DNA of 64,000 nucleotides from Pusillimonas sp. T7-7 (GTDB taxonomy: Bacteria > Pseudomonadota > Gammaproteobacteria > Burkholderiales > Burkholderiaceae_B), in NCBI RefSeq assembly GCF_000209655.1, contig NC_015458.1:1860001-1924000 (forward strand), in the 5' to 3' direction. The position numbers and the translations under genes are program-made. The first letter of the stretch is position 1. Every line of letters starts with the position of its first letter. The notes under the pieces are model-generated. The model was given only the letters and a program-made list of their open reading frames with translations, did no database searches and was not told the origin of the DNA. This document shows positions 39,541 through 47,954 of this stretch, one piece after another.

Positions 39541-40428
39541 ATGTTTAAACATTTCCCCAGTCGGCAGGCGCTGGCGTTGCTTCTTTGCCTGGCCATCCCT
39601 GCTAGCGCGCTGGCGCTGGAGACCCCTCGTTCCTCGCGGCTCGACCACCGCGTGCGCTATGTCAATTACAACGACGCCAATGTCATCCAGCTCAACGCCG
39701 TGATCGGCGTGGCCACCCATATCGTGCTGGAGCCCGGCGAAAAATACGTCTACCACGTCTTTGGCGATAGCCAAGCCTATGCGTTTACCTACAAGAACAA
39801 TCATCTGTTCTTCAAACCCACGGCAGAAGAAGCCAACACCAACCTTATCGTCGTCACTGACAGGCGCGATTACAGCTTCAGGCTCTCGTACAGCGACAAC
39901 CGCAATTCAGCCGCCTTGTACAAACTCGTGGTTCGTTATCCAGAGGTTCAAGCCAGGCAACGAACCCAGGCCGCACAAAAGGCTGCGATTGAGCGATCCT
40001 TACAAGCCGTCAGCTCGAACATGAACTGGCAGGCCTACACCCGCAGCGGCGACGCGGCCATCGCGCCGGTACACGCCTGGGATGACGGTCGTCAGACCTG
40101 GCTGCAGTTTGCACCGCAAGCCGACATTCCGGCCGTGTACCGCGTCACGCCTGACGGCCAGGAAGTCATCACCAATCACCACATGGCAGATGAACGCACC
40201 ATGGTGCTGCATCGCACGTCTGCCTTATGGCACCTTCGCCTGGGCGACCAAGTGCTGGCGATTCACAACGACGCCTACGGCATCACACCCGTACCAGCAC
40301 ATACCGGGACGGCATCACCCGCAGTCAGACGCAGCATCAAGGGTAGTGCGAGCCCGCAGTCGCCCACTGCGGCACCTGTGCCCACCATCCGCATACGCGA
40401 AGCCACGCAAGAAAGGAATTCCCCATGA
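39541..40428 (+). CDS. virB9: VirB9-like outer-membrane core protein
   Basis: This is a periplasmic/outer-membrane ring component of 295 residues. The signal peptide ends near SALAL at about residue 26. The N-terminal domain contains DHRVRYVNYNDANVIQLNAVIGVATHIVLEPGEKY, a hallmark of VirB9/TrwF. The C-terminal beta domain has DDGRQTWLQFAPQADIPAVYRV, which binds VirB7. Its last bases overlap the virB10 start (ATGA). Confidence 0.93.
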   Translation: MFKHFPSRQALALLLCLAIPASALALETPRSSRLDHRVRYVNYNDANVIQLNAVIGVATHIVLEPGEKYVYHVFGDSQAYAFTYKNNHLFFKPTAEEANTNLIVVTDRRDYSFRLSYSDNRNSAALYKLVVRYPEVQARQRTQAAQKAAIERSLQAVSSNMNWQAYTRSGDAAIAPVHAWDDGRQTWLQFAPQADIPAVYRVTPDGQEVITNHHMADERTMVLHRTSALWHLRLGDQVLAIHNDAYGITPVPAHTGTASPAVRRSIKGSASPQSPTAAPVPTIRIREATQERNSP

Positions 40429-41552
40429 CGGAAAAGGAACAAGATCAGGCACAAGCCTCGCAAGAGGGGAACCCTAAAGACGCTAATCTGGAGCGGGAAA
40501 CACTGAATCTGGAAGCAACCGGGCGCAGCGCCCCACGCGGTGCCCGCGCTTTTCTGTGGCTCACCATCCTGATCGCTGTGGCAGTGGCTGCCGGTGTGCT
40601 CATGAAGGTCTGGAGCCGCGAACCAGCGGCAAAAGCCGATAGCGGTCTGGAAGCCGATCAAAGCGGCATTACCAATCGCCTCAAAGCCCCCAAGGTCGAG
40701 CGCCCCACGCCACCTCCAACACTGCCGCCTCCGTCATCCGAGCCAACGGTGGTGTCCAGCTACAACGTCCCACCACCCATGCCCGCAGCTCCGCCTCCTG
40801 TCGATGAACTTACCCAGCGTCGGCTGGCCAGCCCGCTACAGGCGGGTGGCACAGACGCAAGCGCCGCGACCCCAAGCCAGTCAAATGGCCCTCAAGGCCC
40901 TTATAGCGATGCTGGCCCTCTGGCCGACAAGCTGCGACCGCTGGAGCTGGCCCCATCAGTGGCCGGGCAACTGGGTGACCGCAACTTCCTGCTCACGCAA
41001 GGCACCATGATCGACTGCACCCTGCAGACAAAACTGGTCAGCGCCCAGTCCGGGCTTCTGACGTGTCTGGCCACACACGATGTCATGAGCGCCAACGGCA
41101 AGGTCAAGCTCATTGATGCCGGCACCAAATTCACGGGCTACCAGTCTGGAGGCATACAGCAAGGCCAGGCCCGCGCCTTTGTGACCTGGAACCGACTGGA
41201 AACGCCTACCGGCGTCATCGTGAACCTGAGTTCCCCCGGCACAGGCCCGCTGGGCGAAGCGGGATTGGGCGGGCATATCGACAACCACTTCTGGGAACGC
41301 TTTGGCAACGCCATTCTACTTTCTCTGGTGGGCGACTTCGGTAACTGGGCATCCAATCAAGGGCAATCGGGCAGCAACAACATCCGCTTTGACAACACCG
41401 CCGAAGGCGGACAGGAAGCGGTCGCAAAGATTTTGGAGAAGTCCCTGGACATTCCTCCCACCCTTTACAAGAACCAGGGCGAGCGTATCGGCATCATGGT
41501 CGCCCGTGATCTGGATTTCAGTCACGTCTATGAGCTTGAACCCATCCACTGA
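40425..41552 (+). CDS. virB10: VirB10-like envelope-spanning core protein
   Basis: This is an energy-sensing scaffold of 375 residues that spans both membranes. It has a cytoplasmic acidic N-terminus and one membrane helix (AFLWLTILIAVAVAAGVLM). A long Pro-rich periplasmic linker follows (PPPTLPPPSSEPTVVSSYNVPPPMPAAPPP, about residues 88-125). The C-terminal TrbI/VirB10 beta-barrel domain has LTQGTMIDCTLQTKLVSAQSGLLTC and GERIGIMVARDLDFSHVYEL. The final 23 bp overlap virB11. Confidence 0.95.
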   Translation: MTEKEQDQAQASQEGNPKDANLERETLNLEATGRSAPRGARAFLWLTILIAVAVAAGVLMKVWSREPAAKADSGLEADQSGITNRLKAPKVERPTPPPTLPPPSSEPTVVSSYNVPPPMPAAPPPVDELTQRRLASPLQAGGTDASAATPSQSNGPQGPYSDAGPLADKLRPLELAPSVAGQLGDRNFLLTQGTMIDCTLQTKLVSAQSGLLTCLATHDVMSANGKVKLIDAGTKFTGYQSGGIQQGQARAFVTWNRLETPTGVIVNLSSPGTGPLGEAGLGGHIDNHFWERFGNAILLSLVGDFGNWASNQGQSGSNNIRFDNTAEGGQEAVAKILEKSLDIPPTLYKNQGERIGIMVARDLDFSHVYELEPIH

Positions 41553-42549
41553 AGCCATCTCCTTTGATCGATCCATTGCGGTTCGCACCTTTCTGCGACC
41601 TTTTTCCAAACATCAGGAGGATCCCAATGTCACTGAAATCGCCATCGTGCGAGCCGGTGAGCTTTACACCCGCACACGCGGTGCCTGGCAGCTTCACGAG
41701 TGCCCCAAGCTTTCCTACCCCCACCTGGAGGCCCTGGCCACGGCGCTGGCCGCGTACAACCACATGGCACGCAGCCCCATTCAATCTGTCGTCCTGCCCG
41801 ATGGCGAGCGCGGCCAGATCGTGCTGCCACCGGCCTGCATTGACGGCACGCTGGCCATCAACATTCGCAAGCACGCCCAAGTGGCGCTCTCCCTGGAGGA
41901 ACTGCACGCACAAGGCGCGTTTGAGGCCACCCATGACGCCGCCGCCCAATACACGCCAGACGGTACTTCAAGAACCGATCAAGAACTGATGGGGCTGAAG
42001 GATGCTGGTGATATTCCCGGATTCCTGCTCGCTGCCATTCAGGCTCGCAAGAACCTGGTCATTTCCGGCGCAACAGGTTCGGGCAAAACCACCTTTGCAA
42101 GATCGCTAATCGACCGGGTGCCCGTCGATGAACGCCTGGTCACCATTGAAGACGTGCATGAGCTCATTCTGCCCCGGCACAGAAACCGCATTCATCTGAT
42201 GTATGGCGGCACACGCGGTCGGGTTTCGGCCACCGAAAGCTTGGCCGCCTGCATGCGCTTATCGCCAGACCGGATATTCCTGGCCGAGCTGCGCGGCCCT
42301 GAAACCTGGGATTACCTGGCGGCCTTAAATACCGGCCATCCAGGATCCGTCACCACCACCCACGCCAATGGGGCCGCCGATGCCTTTGACCGGCTGGCGA
42401 TGCTCATCAAGCAATCACCCACGGGCGGCAACCTTGATCTGCCAACCATTCAAACATTTCTGCGCCAGACCGTAGACATCGTGCTGCATTTCGAGCGGTT
42501 TCGACTGAAAGAGCTCTGGTTTGAGCCCAGGCGGCAGATCAACACCTGA
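41530..42549 (+). CDS. virB11: VirB11-like hexameric traffic ATPase
   Basis: This is a cytoplasmic ATPase of 339 residues at the base of the channel. The N-terminal domain lies at about residues 1-150. The C-terminal motor has Walker A ISGATGSGKTT near residue 180, the Asp box TIEDVHELIL, Walker B RIFLAELRGPETWDYL and the His box SVTTTHAN. The frame is open far upstream, but ATG 41530 gives the family length and overlaps the virB10 end by 23 bp. It is the last gene of the virB set. Confidence 0.95.
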   Translation: MSLNPSTEAISFDRSIAVRTFLRPFSKHQEDPNVTEIAIVRAGELYTRTRGAWQLHECPKLSYPHLEALATALAAYNHMARSPIQSVVLPDGERGQIVLPPACIDGTLAINIRKHAQVALSLEELHAQGAFEATHDAAAQYTPDGTSRTDQELMGLKDAGDIPGFLLAAIQARKNLVISGATGSGKTTFARSLIDRVPVDERLVTIEDVHELILPRHRNRIHLMYGGTRGRVSATESLAACMRLSPDRIFLAELRGPETWDYLAALNTGHPGSVTTTHANGAADAFDRLAMLIKQSPTGGNLDLPTIQTFLRQTVDIVLHFERFRLKELWFEPRRQINT

Positions 42550-42605
42550 GTCACCCACGCCCTGAGAGGCACCCGTTTCCATCCTTGCGGCCGGACATCG
42601 CTTTG

Positions 42606-42660
42606 CCTGCCCGCACCTACCCCTGAACCCGTGTGAGGCACTGCACACGTTCCGGGCAGG
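42606..42660 (+). repeat. Nested inverted repeats in the trfA leader
   Basis: CCTGCCCG (42606-42613) is complementary to CGGGCAGG (42653-42660), and inside them CGTGTG (42630-42635) is complementary to CACACG (42644-42649). The structure sits 30 bp before the replication-initiator start, with no U run after it. It could stop transcription leaving virB11, or set the level of the initiator by attenuation. It is a clear structure with an unproven role. Confidence 0.5.
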
Positions 42661-42690
42661 CCTTGTATGGGCTCGCCTGGAGCTTTACCC

Positions 42691-43611
42691 ATGACCTCAT
42701 CATCCACACGCCTGCCCTTTCACAAGGATAAGAACCTTCTGCGCCTGTCAGCAGCCATGCAACGTGCTCAGCAAAAAGCCACCCAGGCACTGGCCGCCGC
42801 AGCACAAAAGCAGGCCGCAACCCCTACACCATTCATACTGCCCGGTATCAATGAAACGGCACGCGCCATTCCGAATTACATCGCCCGTAGTGCCATCTTC
42901 GCACCGGTTCGCCGGGGCTGGCGCACACTGCATGACGACACCGTATTTCTGGAAGGCAGCAACATTCTGCTCAAAGGTTCCGGCAAACAGTTGAGCGAAG
43001 ACCACGCCGACATCTGGATGCACGCGATGTACCTGCAGACGACAGCGCTATTGGGCGAAGCACCAACGATCAACCGAGCCGACTTCCTACGCGGCATGGG
43101 CCGGCCCACAGGCGGCAGCGCCTACGAATGGCTGCATGAAAGCATGAAAGACTTGGCTCGTTTCACCCTGTGCATCGAAGCCCGCAGAAAGGATGGCTCA
43201 GTCAAATACAGCTATGGCAAGAACCCTTCGACCCGAGTCCTAGCCATGCTGGGCGGCTTCGATTACCACGAACCGACCGGTAGCTATACGCTGTACGCCG
43301 ATCCTCGTTGGGCACAAATCTTCGGCAATCGCGAGTATGCCCTGGTTGACTGGGCCAAGCGCCTGCAAATGCGTCATGACCTGTCCAAAAGCTTGCAACG
43401 CCTGATCGGCACGTCCGCCGACATCCAGCAGAAATACAGCCTGGACATTCTCAAGCAACGCGCTCAATACACTGGCCGCATGCGTGATTTTCGAACGAGC
43501 CTGGAGCGCAGTCTGACGGAGCTGGAGGCCCTGAAAGTGATCGCCGAACCACGCATAGAAGCCGCCACCAAAGGCCACGAACAAGCCGTTTGGACACGTC
43601 TCGATCGTTAG
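42691..43611 (+). CDS. trfA: TrfA-family plasmid replication initiator
   Basis: This is a 306-residue replication initiator of the TrfA family (IncP type). It shows the conserved block IPNYIARSAIFAPVRRGWRT. Next come LLKGSGKQLSEDHADIWMHAMYLQ and INRADFLRGMGRPTGGSAYEWLHESMKDLARFTLCIE, which form the winged-helix domains that bind iterons and recruit DnaB. I chose ATG 42691 over 42667 because GGAG sits 8 bases before it. The iteron/DnaA-box region starts 9 bp after its stop, so gene and origin form one replicon. A replicon inside a virB-trw transfer block shows this DNA was, or is, a plasmid. Confidence 0.88.
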   Translation: MTSSSTRLPFHKDKNLLRLSAAMQRAQQKATQALAAAAQKQAATPTPFILPGINETARAIPNYIARSAIFAPVRRGWRTLHDDTVFLEGSNILLKGSGKQLSEDHADIWMHAMYLQTTALLGEAPTINRADFLRGMGRPTGGSAYEWLHESMKDLARFTLCIEARRKDGSVKYSYGKNPSTRVLAMLGGFDYHEPTGSYTLYADPRWAQIFGNREYALVDWAKRLQMRHDLSKSLQRLIGTSADIQQKYSLDILKQRAQYTGRMRDFRTSLERSLTELEALKVIAEPRIEAATKGHEQAVWTRLDR

Positions 43612-43620
43612 ATTTTCTAT

Positions 43621-43778
43621 CGTAATAGCATCGCGCATATGCCCCTCAGGACCGATTTTCAGCGCCTTCTCAGCCTGTGGATAAGTGCTTTTTACCGTCG
43701 TCATAGCATCGCGCCTGCATCGTCATAAGATCGCGGCTTTTCGTCATAGCATCGCGCTTTATCGTCATAACATCGCGC
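43621..43778 (+). repeat. Iteron array of the plasmid origin (oriV)
   Basis: There are five copies of a 16-bp motif with consensus CGTCATAGCATCGCGC, at 43621-43636, 43699-43714, 43721-43736, 43742-43757 and 43763-43778. The last four start 22, 21 and 21 bp apart, about two helical turns. The array follows trfA and is the expected binding site of its product. A DnaA-box match (TGTGGATAA, 43676-43684) lies between the first and second copies. Confidence 0.85.
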
Positions 43779-44060
43779 ATCATTTTTGGAAACCCGCATG
43801 AACAGGCGCTTTCCAGCCATCAGAACGCCTTCTACCTTATTTCTACCTTATTACTACCAGCAAGTCCTGTGGATAAGTCCAACTCCCGCTCCACCTGATC
43901 GCAACACCTTGCCTGCATAATCCAGGCCGTTTTGAATTGCCACGTTGAGCAGCCGCATCGCGGCTGCATCGGTCTGCAATTGACCACATCCGCCCTTTCG
44001 GACACACCTCATCCTCATCCCCCATCACTGCCCTTCAAGCTGCTGGGCAAAGGAGTCCTC
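43779..44060. other. Rest of the origin region: AT-rich repeats and second DnaA box
   Basis: There is no gene here. A tandem-like CTACCTTATT repeat, AT-rich relative to its surroundings, lies at about 43830-43858 and is a possible unwinding element. A second DnaA box (TGTGGATAA) is at 43868-43876. An AAGGAG ribosome-binding site at the right end serves the gene at 44061. Together with the iterons this completes a theta-type origin layout: iterons, DnaA boxes and an AT-rich segment. Confidence 0.6.
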
Positions 44061-44519
44061 ATGCACTCGACCATCGACACCCGGATATTGCACATCGTGC
44101 AACAAGCCGCCCACTACGGCATTGGCACCATGAGCCTGGGCGAAGCACTCACTGCCGCCCTGGTGCTGGATCGCAGCGACTGGCTGCGCGAGCGTGGCTA
44201 CAGCATCGCCCAAGCCCTGGATCGAATCGGTCCGGAATGGGCTGCCCGCCTCTGCACCGTGGCCCGGCAATTTCACACCGAAGTGACTCACGCCCGACTT
44301 CGGTTTTCATTCGAGATCATCCCTCACCACTCCGACTCCGGCGGCTACACCCTGCGCCTGCTGAGCGACGGTCAGGAAGTCGGCGGCGGACGTTTCTCCG
44401 CACGTGGCAGGTCGGTCCAGTTCGCAGACGAACAATCTGCCTACGACGAAGCCCTGGCCGTCGGCTGCGCCTGGCTGGAAGGCAAGCAGACCGAGGTCTT
44501 TCCTGAGCTGTCGCACTAA
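44061..44519 (+). CDS. Hypothetical protein between origin and stability genes
   Basis: I cannot assign this 152-residue protein. The first half is helical (ILHIVQQAAHYGIGTMSLGEALTAALVLDR, then RGYSIAQALDRIGPEWAARLCTVARQF). The second half is a beta-rich part (YTLRLLSDGQEVGGGRFSARGRSVQFADEQSAYDEAL). It is soluble, with no signal peptide. A strong AAAGGAG ribosome-binding site lies 7 bases before ATG 44061. It leads the stb-like group, with 34 bp to the next gene, so a role in plasmid maintenance is likely but unproven. Confidence 0.6.
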   Translation: MHSTIDTRILHIVQQAAHYGIGTMSLGEALTAALVLDRSDWLRERGYSIAQALDRIGPEWAARLCTVARQFHTEVTHARLRFSFEIIPHHSDSGGYTLRLLSDGQEVGGGRFSARGRSVQFADEQSAYDEALAVGCAWLEGKQTEVFPELSH

Positions 44520-44553
44520 GCGGCACTGTCTTCAACCCAACTCCTGGAAACCT

Positions 44554-44991
44554 ATGTACTCACCCCAACCCGTGTCACGCTATCGGGCCGTACTTTCTGC
44601 CCTCGATCCACGCATCAGCCTTTCAGCCCAACTACGCGCGCTGTTTCCAATGATCGAAGCCGAGTTTGCTGCAGGTGTGCCACACGCCGCCGTACTGGAG
44701 GATTTGGCCGCTGCAGGTCTGACCGTGCAACGCAGCACCTTCGCCATCACGCTGTATCGCTGGCGTAAAGCCCAGCGATCCGCAGCCAACCCTTCGGCTT
44801 CTACGGTGAAACCGGCCTCACCTCCTGCGGCACTTGATGCTATTCAAGGCCGACCACACAACATCCAAACACCCGGCGATCTACGCAAGATTCGCGACAT
44901 GCAGATAGACCTGGAGGCCTTGCGACGTGAAGGCTTGGCCAGCCGTACCCAATCTACCGAAAACAACCCCATGAAAAGGAATAAACCATGA
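44554..44991 (+). CDS. StbA-like DNA-binding stability protein (tentative)
   Basis: This is a 145-residue basic protein. The N-terminal part SRYRAVLSALDPRISLSAQLRALFPMIEAEFAAGVPHAAVLEDLAAAGLTVQRSTFAITLYRWRKAQR reads as a helical DNA-binding domain with a helix-turn-helix-like end. A flexible Pro/Ser-rich middle and a short helical segment follow. Position and size match StbA of R388, which binds repeats near oriT and directs plasmid copies in the cell; my assignment rests mainly on the StbB- and StbC-like neighbours. The stop overlaps the StbB-like start (ATGA). Confidence 0.5.
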   Translation: MYSPQPVSRYRAVLSALDPRISLSAQLRALFPMIEAEFAAGVPHAAVLEDLAAAGLTVQRSTFAITLYRWRKAQRSAANPSASTVKPASPPAALDAIQGRPHNIQTPGDLRKIRDMQIDLEALRREGLASRTQSTENNPMKRNKP

Positions 44992-45695
44992 AAGTCGCCG
45001 TTCTGAACTACACCGGCTCCGTTGGCAAGACCGTAGCCGCCTCTCACCTTCTGGCACCACGCATGAACGGTGCCCAGATTTTTGCCGTAGAGTCCACCAA
45101 TGAAACCGGTGCCGATCTGGGCTTGAATGTCGATCAGCTGCGCGGCGAACATTTTGGCCGACTTTTCCGGGAACTGCTCACCCGCGAAGACGCGATTGTC
45201 GATGTGGGTGCCAGCAACATCGAGGACTTTTTGACCCACATGATGCGCTACGAAGGTGCCCACGAGGAAATGAGCTACTTCGTGCTGCCAGTAATCAACA
45301 CTGGCAAGGCACAGCGCGAAACCATCAAGACGGTGGCGGCACTGGCAGAACTGGGCGTTGACCCAGATCGGGTACGAATCCTTTTCAATCGTGTCGATAG
45401 CAGCGTGCATGACGAGTTTCCCTCAATCCTGGCCTATGCTGCCAAAACAGGCGAAGTGCAGGCCAACCCCCAGGCTGCCATTTACGAAAACGAAGTGTTC
45501 GAACTGCTGGCCGACCAACGCACAACCATTGCCGACGTATTGGCCGACCAGACGGATTACCGTGCACTGCTTCGGGCTGCCGATCCTGAGGACCATATGC
45601 GTATTTCACATCTAAGCAACCGGCACGCCCTACGTGCCTTAGCCAAGCCGGTGGACAGACAAATGAATGCGGCTTTCATCGCCCTGTTTTCCTGA
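44988..45695 (+). CDS. stbB: StbB-like ParA-superfamily ATPase
   Basis: This is a 235-residue P-loop protein. The N-terminus MKVAVLNYTGSVGKTVAASHLLAPR is a deviant Walker A (GSVGKT), and DAIVDVGASNIEDFL is the second nucleotide motif. The overall pattern matches StbB of R388, a ParA-like ATPase needed for conjugation and antagonised by StbA. It overlaps the preceding gene and is followed 11 bp later by the StbC-like gene. A conventional ParB partner is not in this operon; the ParB-family gene at 51.5 kb belongs to another transcription unit. Confidence 0.7.
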   Translation: MKVAVLNYTGSVGKTVAASHLLAPRMNGAQIFAVESTNETGADLGLNVDQLRGEHFGRLFRELLTREDAIVDVGASNIEDFLTHMMRYEGAHEEMSYFVLPVINTGKAQRETIKTVAALAELGVDPDRVRILFNRVDSSVHDEFPSILAYAAKTGEVQANPQAAIYENEVFELLADQRTTIADVLADQTDYRALLRAADPEDHMRISHLSNRHALRALAKPVDRQMNAAFIALFS

Positions 45696-45706
45696 GCTCA
45701 GCCACC

Positions 45707-46141
45707 ATGGAATCACACTCGAATTCCAGTGGCGCTCGTACCAAGCTGGATTTGCTGTACCACGAGGTGCTGGGTGAAGTCGCAGGCCTCGTGGACCGAC
45801 TGGAAAGCGCCACACAACGTCTGGATGCAGTCCAAAAGCAGATGCAATCCATGGGTGAAGCGCAGCAAGTCCTGCCGCAACAACTCAGTCGCCACCTGAC
45901 CTCCACGATGGAAGCGGCAGCCAAACCCATCAATCAGCAGGCTCAACACGCCATCCAGACCATGCTGGATGACACTGGCAGCCGGCTGGATCAATTGACC
46001 CGGGATGCCGCGAAGTACGCCAGCATCGCCCACCGATCCGCACGACGCATGGCGATCATCGCCTTGGTCGTAGGCGGCACAGCAGGCATTCTGGGCGGCT
46101 TGCTGGCAGGCCTGGCTCTGGGCCAGATTCTTATCTCTTGA
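45707..46141 (+). CDS. StbC-like membrane-anchored protein
   Basis: This is a 144-residue protein. The long N-terminal part is a helical coiled coil (EVAGLVDRLESATQRLDAVQKQMQ, then SRLDQLTRDAAKYAS). A C-terminal hydrophobic segment (MAIIALVVGGTAGILGGLLAGLALGQILI) would anchor it in the inner membrane. The layout and place, after the StbB-like ATPase and 12 bp before the coupling-protein gene, agree with StbC or a TraM-like relaxosome-to-membrane linker. The function is unproven. Confidence 0.55.
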   Translation: MESHSNSSGARTKLDLLYHEVLGEVAGLVDRLESATQRLDAVQKQMQSMGEAQQVLPQQLSRHLTSTMEAAAKPINQQAQHAIQTMLDDTGSRLDQLTRDAAKYASIAHRSARRMAIIALVVGGTAGILGGLLAGLALGQILIS

Positions 46142-46153
46142 GGATCGACACTC

Positions 46154-47800
46154 ATGTCCACCCTGATCTCCCCCATTACGCGGCGGCGCATTGCCGCGTT
46201 CTCTTTGGCGCTCTTGCCGACTGGTGCCTGGATGGCTGCCGCCACCTGGGGCAGCCATATGCACTGGCGAGACTGGAACACCAGAACGTTCTGGCATTTT
46301 GTGATGCTGACGCCGCAGTACCCTGTGCTCTACGGCTCACTGGGCATCGGTCTGGTTCTCGCATTGGTACTTATCCTGCTTATCGGGCGCACCGCCAGAA
46401 CTGAAGGATTTGAGGGCGCTGCCTACAAACGCTTTGTGCGTGGCACACGCACCACCTCGGCAAAAAGCCTGGCTCGCCAGTGCCAAGAAAGTGGCAAACA
46501 GCAAATCGACGTGGGCGGCATCCCCATGCCGACCGCCAACGAAAACCTTCATTTGCTCATCAGCGGTGCCACGGGTTCCGGTAAATCGGTGTTGTTGCGC
46601 AACATGGCCGCTTCGGTACTCAAGCGCTCACAGCACGACATGAGCAACCGTTTGCTCGGCCAAACGCCCGAGCGCAACGACCGGATGATCGTGATTGACC
46701 CCAATGGGGACCTACTCAGCAAATTCTGGCAACCCAGCGACGTGATCCTGAATCCCTATGACGCCCGCAGCCAGGGCTGGGCGTTCTTCAATGAAGTTCG
46801 CGCCGACTACGACTGGAAGCGGCTGGCCCATTCCATGGTTCCCATGAGCCAAGACAATAACGCTGAAGAATGGAACGACTTCGGCCGCCTACTGCTACGC
46901 GAGACGGCCAGGAAGCTTCACCAGTTGCAGGGCGACGCAGCTAGCGTCATGGATCTCTTTCGCCTATGCACCATCGAAGACCCCAAGGTCTTGAAGCAGT
47001 TCCTGGAAGGCACGCTGGCCGAATCCCTTTTTGTTGGCTCCAGCGAAGCCAGCAAGGCGCTGTCTTCTGCCCGCTTCGTGCTGTCGAACAAGCTTTCGGA
47101 ACACACTGGCATGAAGCCCGGGCGGTTCTCCATTCGAGACTGGCTGGTTAAGCCCGACGGTGGAAACCTGTACATCAACTGGCGCGAAGACATGATGAGT
47201 TCCATGAAACCGCTAGTGTCGTCATGGGCAGATGTATTCATCACGTCGATTCTGTCCAGGCCGGAAAGCACGCACCGGCGCTGGTGGCTGTTCATTGATG
47301 AACTGGCCAGCCTGGAAGCCCTGCCTTCACTGGAGGCCGGCCTAACCAAGGGCCGGAAAAATGGTCTGCGCATCGTGGCGGGATTGCAGAGTACGTCACA
47401 GTTGGAACACATCTATGGGCGCACCATGGCCACTACCATCCGGGCGAGCTTTCGTAATCTGGCTGTACTGGGCGGCTCGCGTACCGATCCACAGACAGCG
47501 AAGGATATGAGCGAAAGCCTGGGCAAACATGAGGTTGAACGGCCCAAGTACAGTATCAGTCGCAGTGTGGACCATCGCAACACCTCGGATAATATGGATC
47601 GGACGACGGAAGACGTCGTAACGGCGGCACAGATACAGTCGCTGCCAGCACTGGGCGGGTATGTAGCCTTGGCGGGGGATTTTCCGATTGCGAGGGTGGG
47701 TTTGCCGTTCAGGGAGTTTGTTGTGTCTGCGGCGGCGTTTCAAGAGTCTGGAAAAGCGCTACATACTGCTACATCCACAACGACACCATCTAATGGATAG
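46154..47800 (+). CDS. trwB: TrwB/TraD-type coupling protein (VirD4 class)
   Basis: This is a 548-residue type IV coupling ATPase that brings the relaxase-DNA complex to the secretion channel. Two N-terminal membrane helices lie at about residues 12-33 and 60-80. Walker A is ISGATGSGKSVLLRN near residue 137, Walker B is RWWLFIDELASLEALPSLEAGLTKGRKNG, and RIVAGLQSTSQLEHIYG is also present. This resembles TrwB/TraD rather than Agrobacterium VirD4. It overlaps no neighbour; the relaxase gene begins 154 bp later, after a pair of DnaA-box-like sites. Confidence 0.93.
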   Translation: MSTLISPITRRRIAAFSLALLPTGAWMAAATWGSHMHWRDWNTRTFWHFVMLTPQYPVLYGSLGIGLVLALVLILLIGRTARTEGFEGAAYKRFVRGTRTTSAKSLARQCQESGKQQIDVGGIPMPTANENLHLLISGATGSGKSVLLRNMAASVLKRSQHDMSNRLLGQTPERNDRMIVIDPNGDLLSKFWQPSDVILNPYDARSQGWAFFNEVRADYDWKRLAHSMVPMSQDNNAEEWNDFGRLLLRETARKLHQLQGDAASVMDLFRLCTIEDPKVLKQFLEGTLAESLFVGSSEASKALSSARFVLSNKLSEHTGMKPGRFSIRDWLVKPDGGNLYINWREDMMSSMKPLVSSWADVFITSILSRPESTHRRWWLFIDELASLEALPSLEAGLTKGRKNGLRIVAGLQSTSQLEHIYGRTMATTIRASFRNLAVLGGSRTDPQTAKDMSESLGKHEVERPKYSISRSVDHRNTSDNMDRTTEDVVTAAQIQSLPALGGYVALAGDFPIARVGLPFREFVVSAAAFQESGKALHTATSTTTPSNG

Positions 47801-47831
47801 ACCAATCGATCACGATTAGTTGCCCCGCCAC

Positions 47832-47854
47832 TTATCCACATAATCTGTGGATAA
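47832..47854. repeat. Two head-to-head DnaA boxes between coupling protein and relaxase
   Basis: TTATCCACA (47832-47840) and TGTGGATAA (47846-47854) are perfect DnaA-box sequences in inverted orientation, separated by five bases (TAATC), forming a 23-bp dyad. They lie in the 154-bp gap before the relaxase gene, 4 kb from the iteron origin. They could tie relaxase expression to DnaA level or belong to a second origin element. Confidence 0.6.
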
Positions 47855-47954
47855 ACTTGTGTAAACCCTTCCTCCTTACCTTCAAGAGCTAGCACTGGTA
47901 AGGGTTAGTGCCCTGCTGGCCAATTTCTCGCCGCCACCCTTGCCTGGAGCTCAC

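Noticed and set aside
43621..43778. Regular short repeats that could be taken for a CRISPR array
   Set aside because: Units are 16 bp with spacing of only 21-22 bp, leaving 5-6 bp spacers. They follow an initiator gene and are iterons. No cas genes are present.
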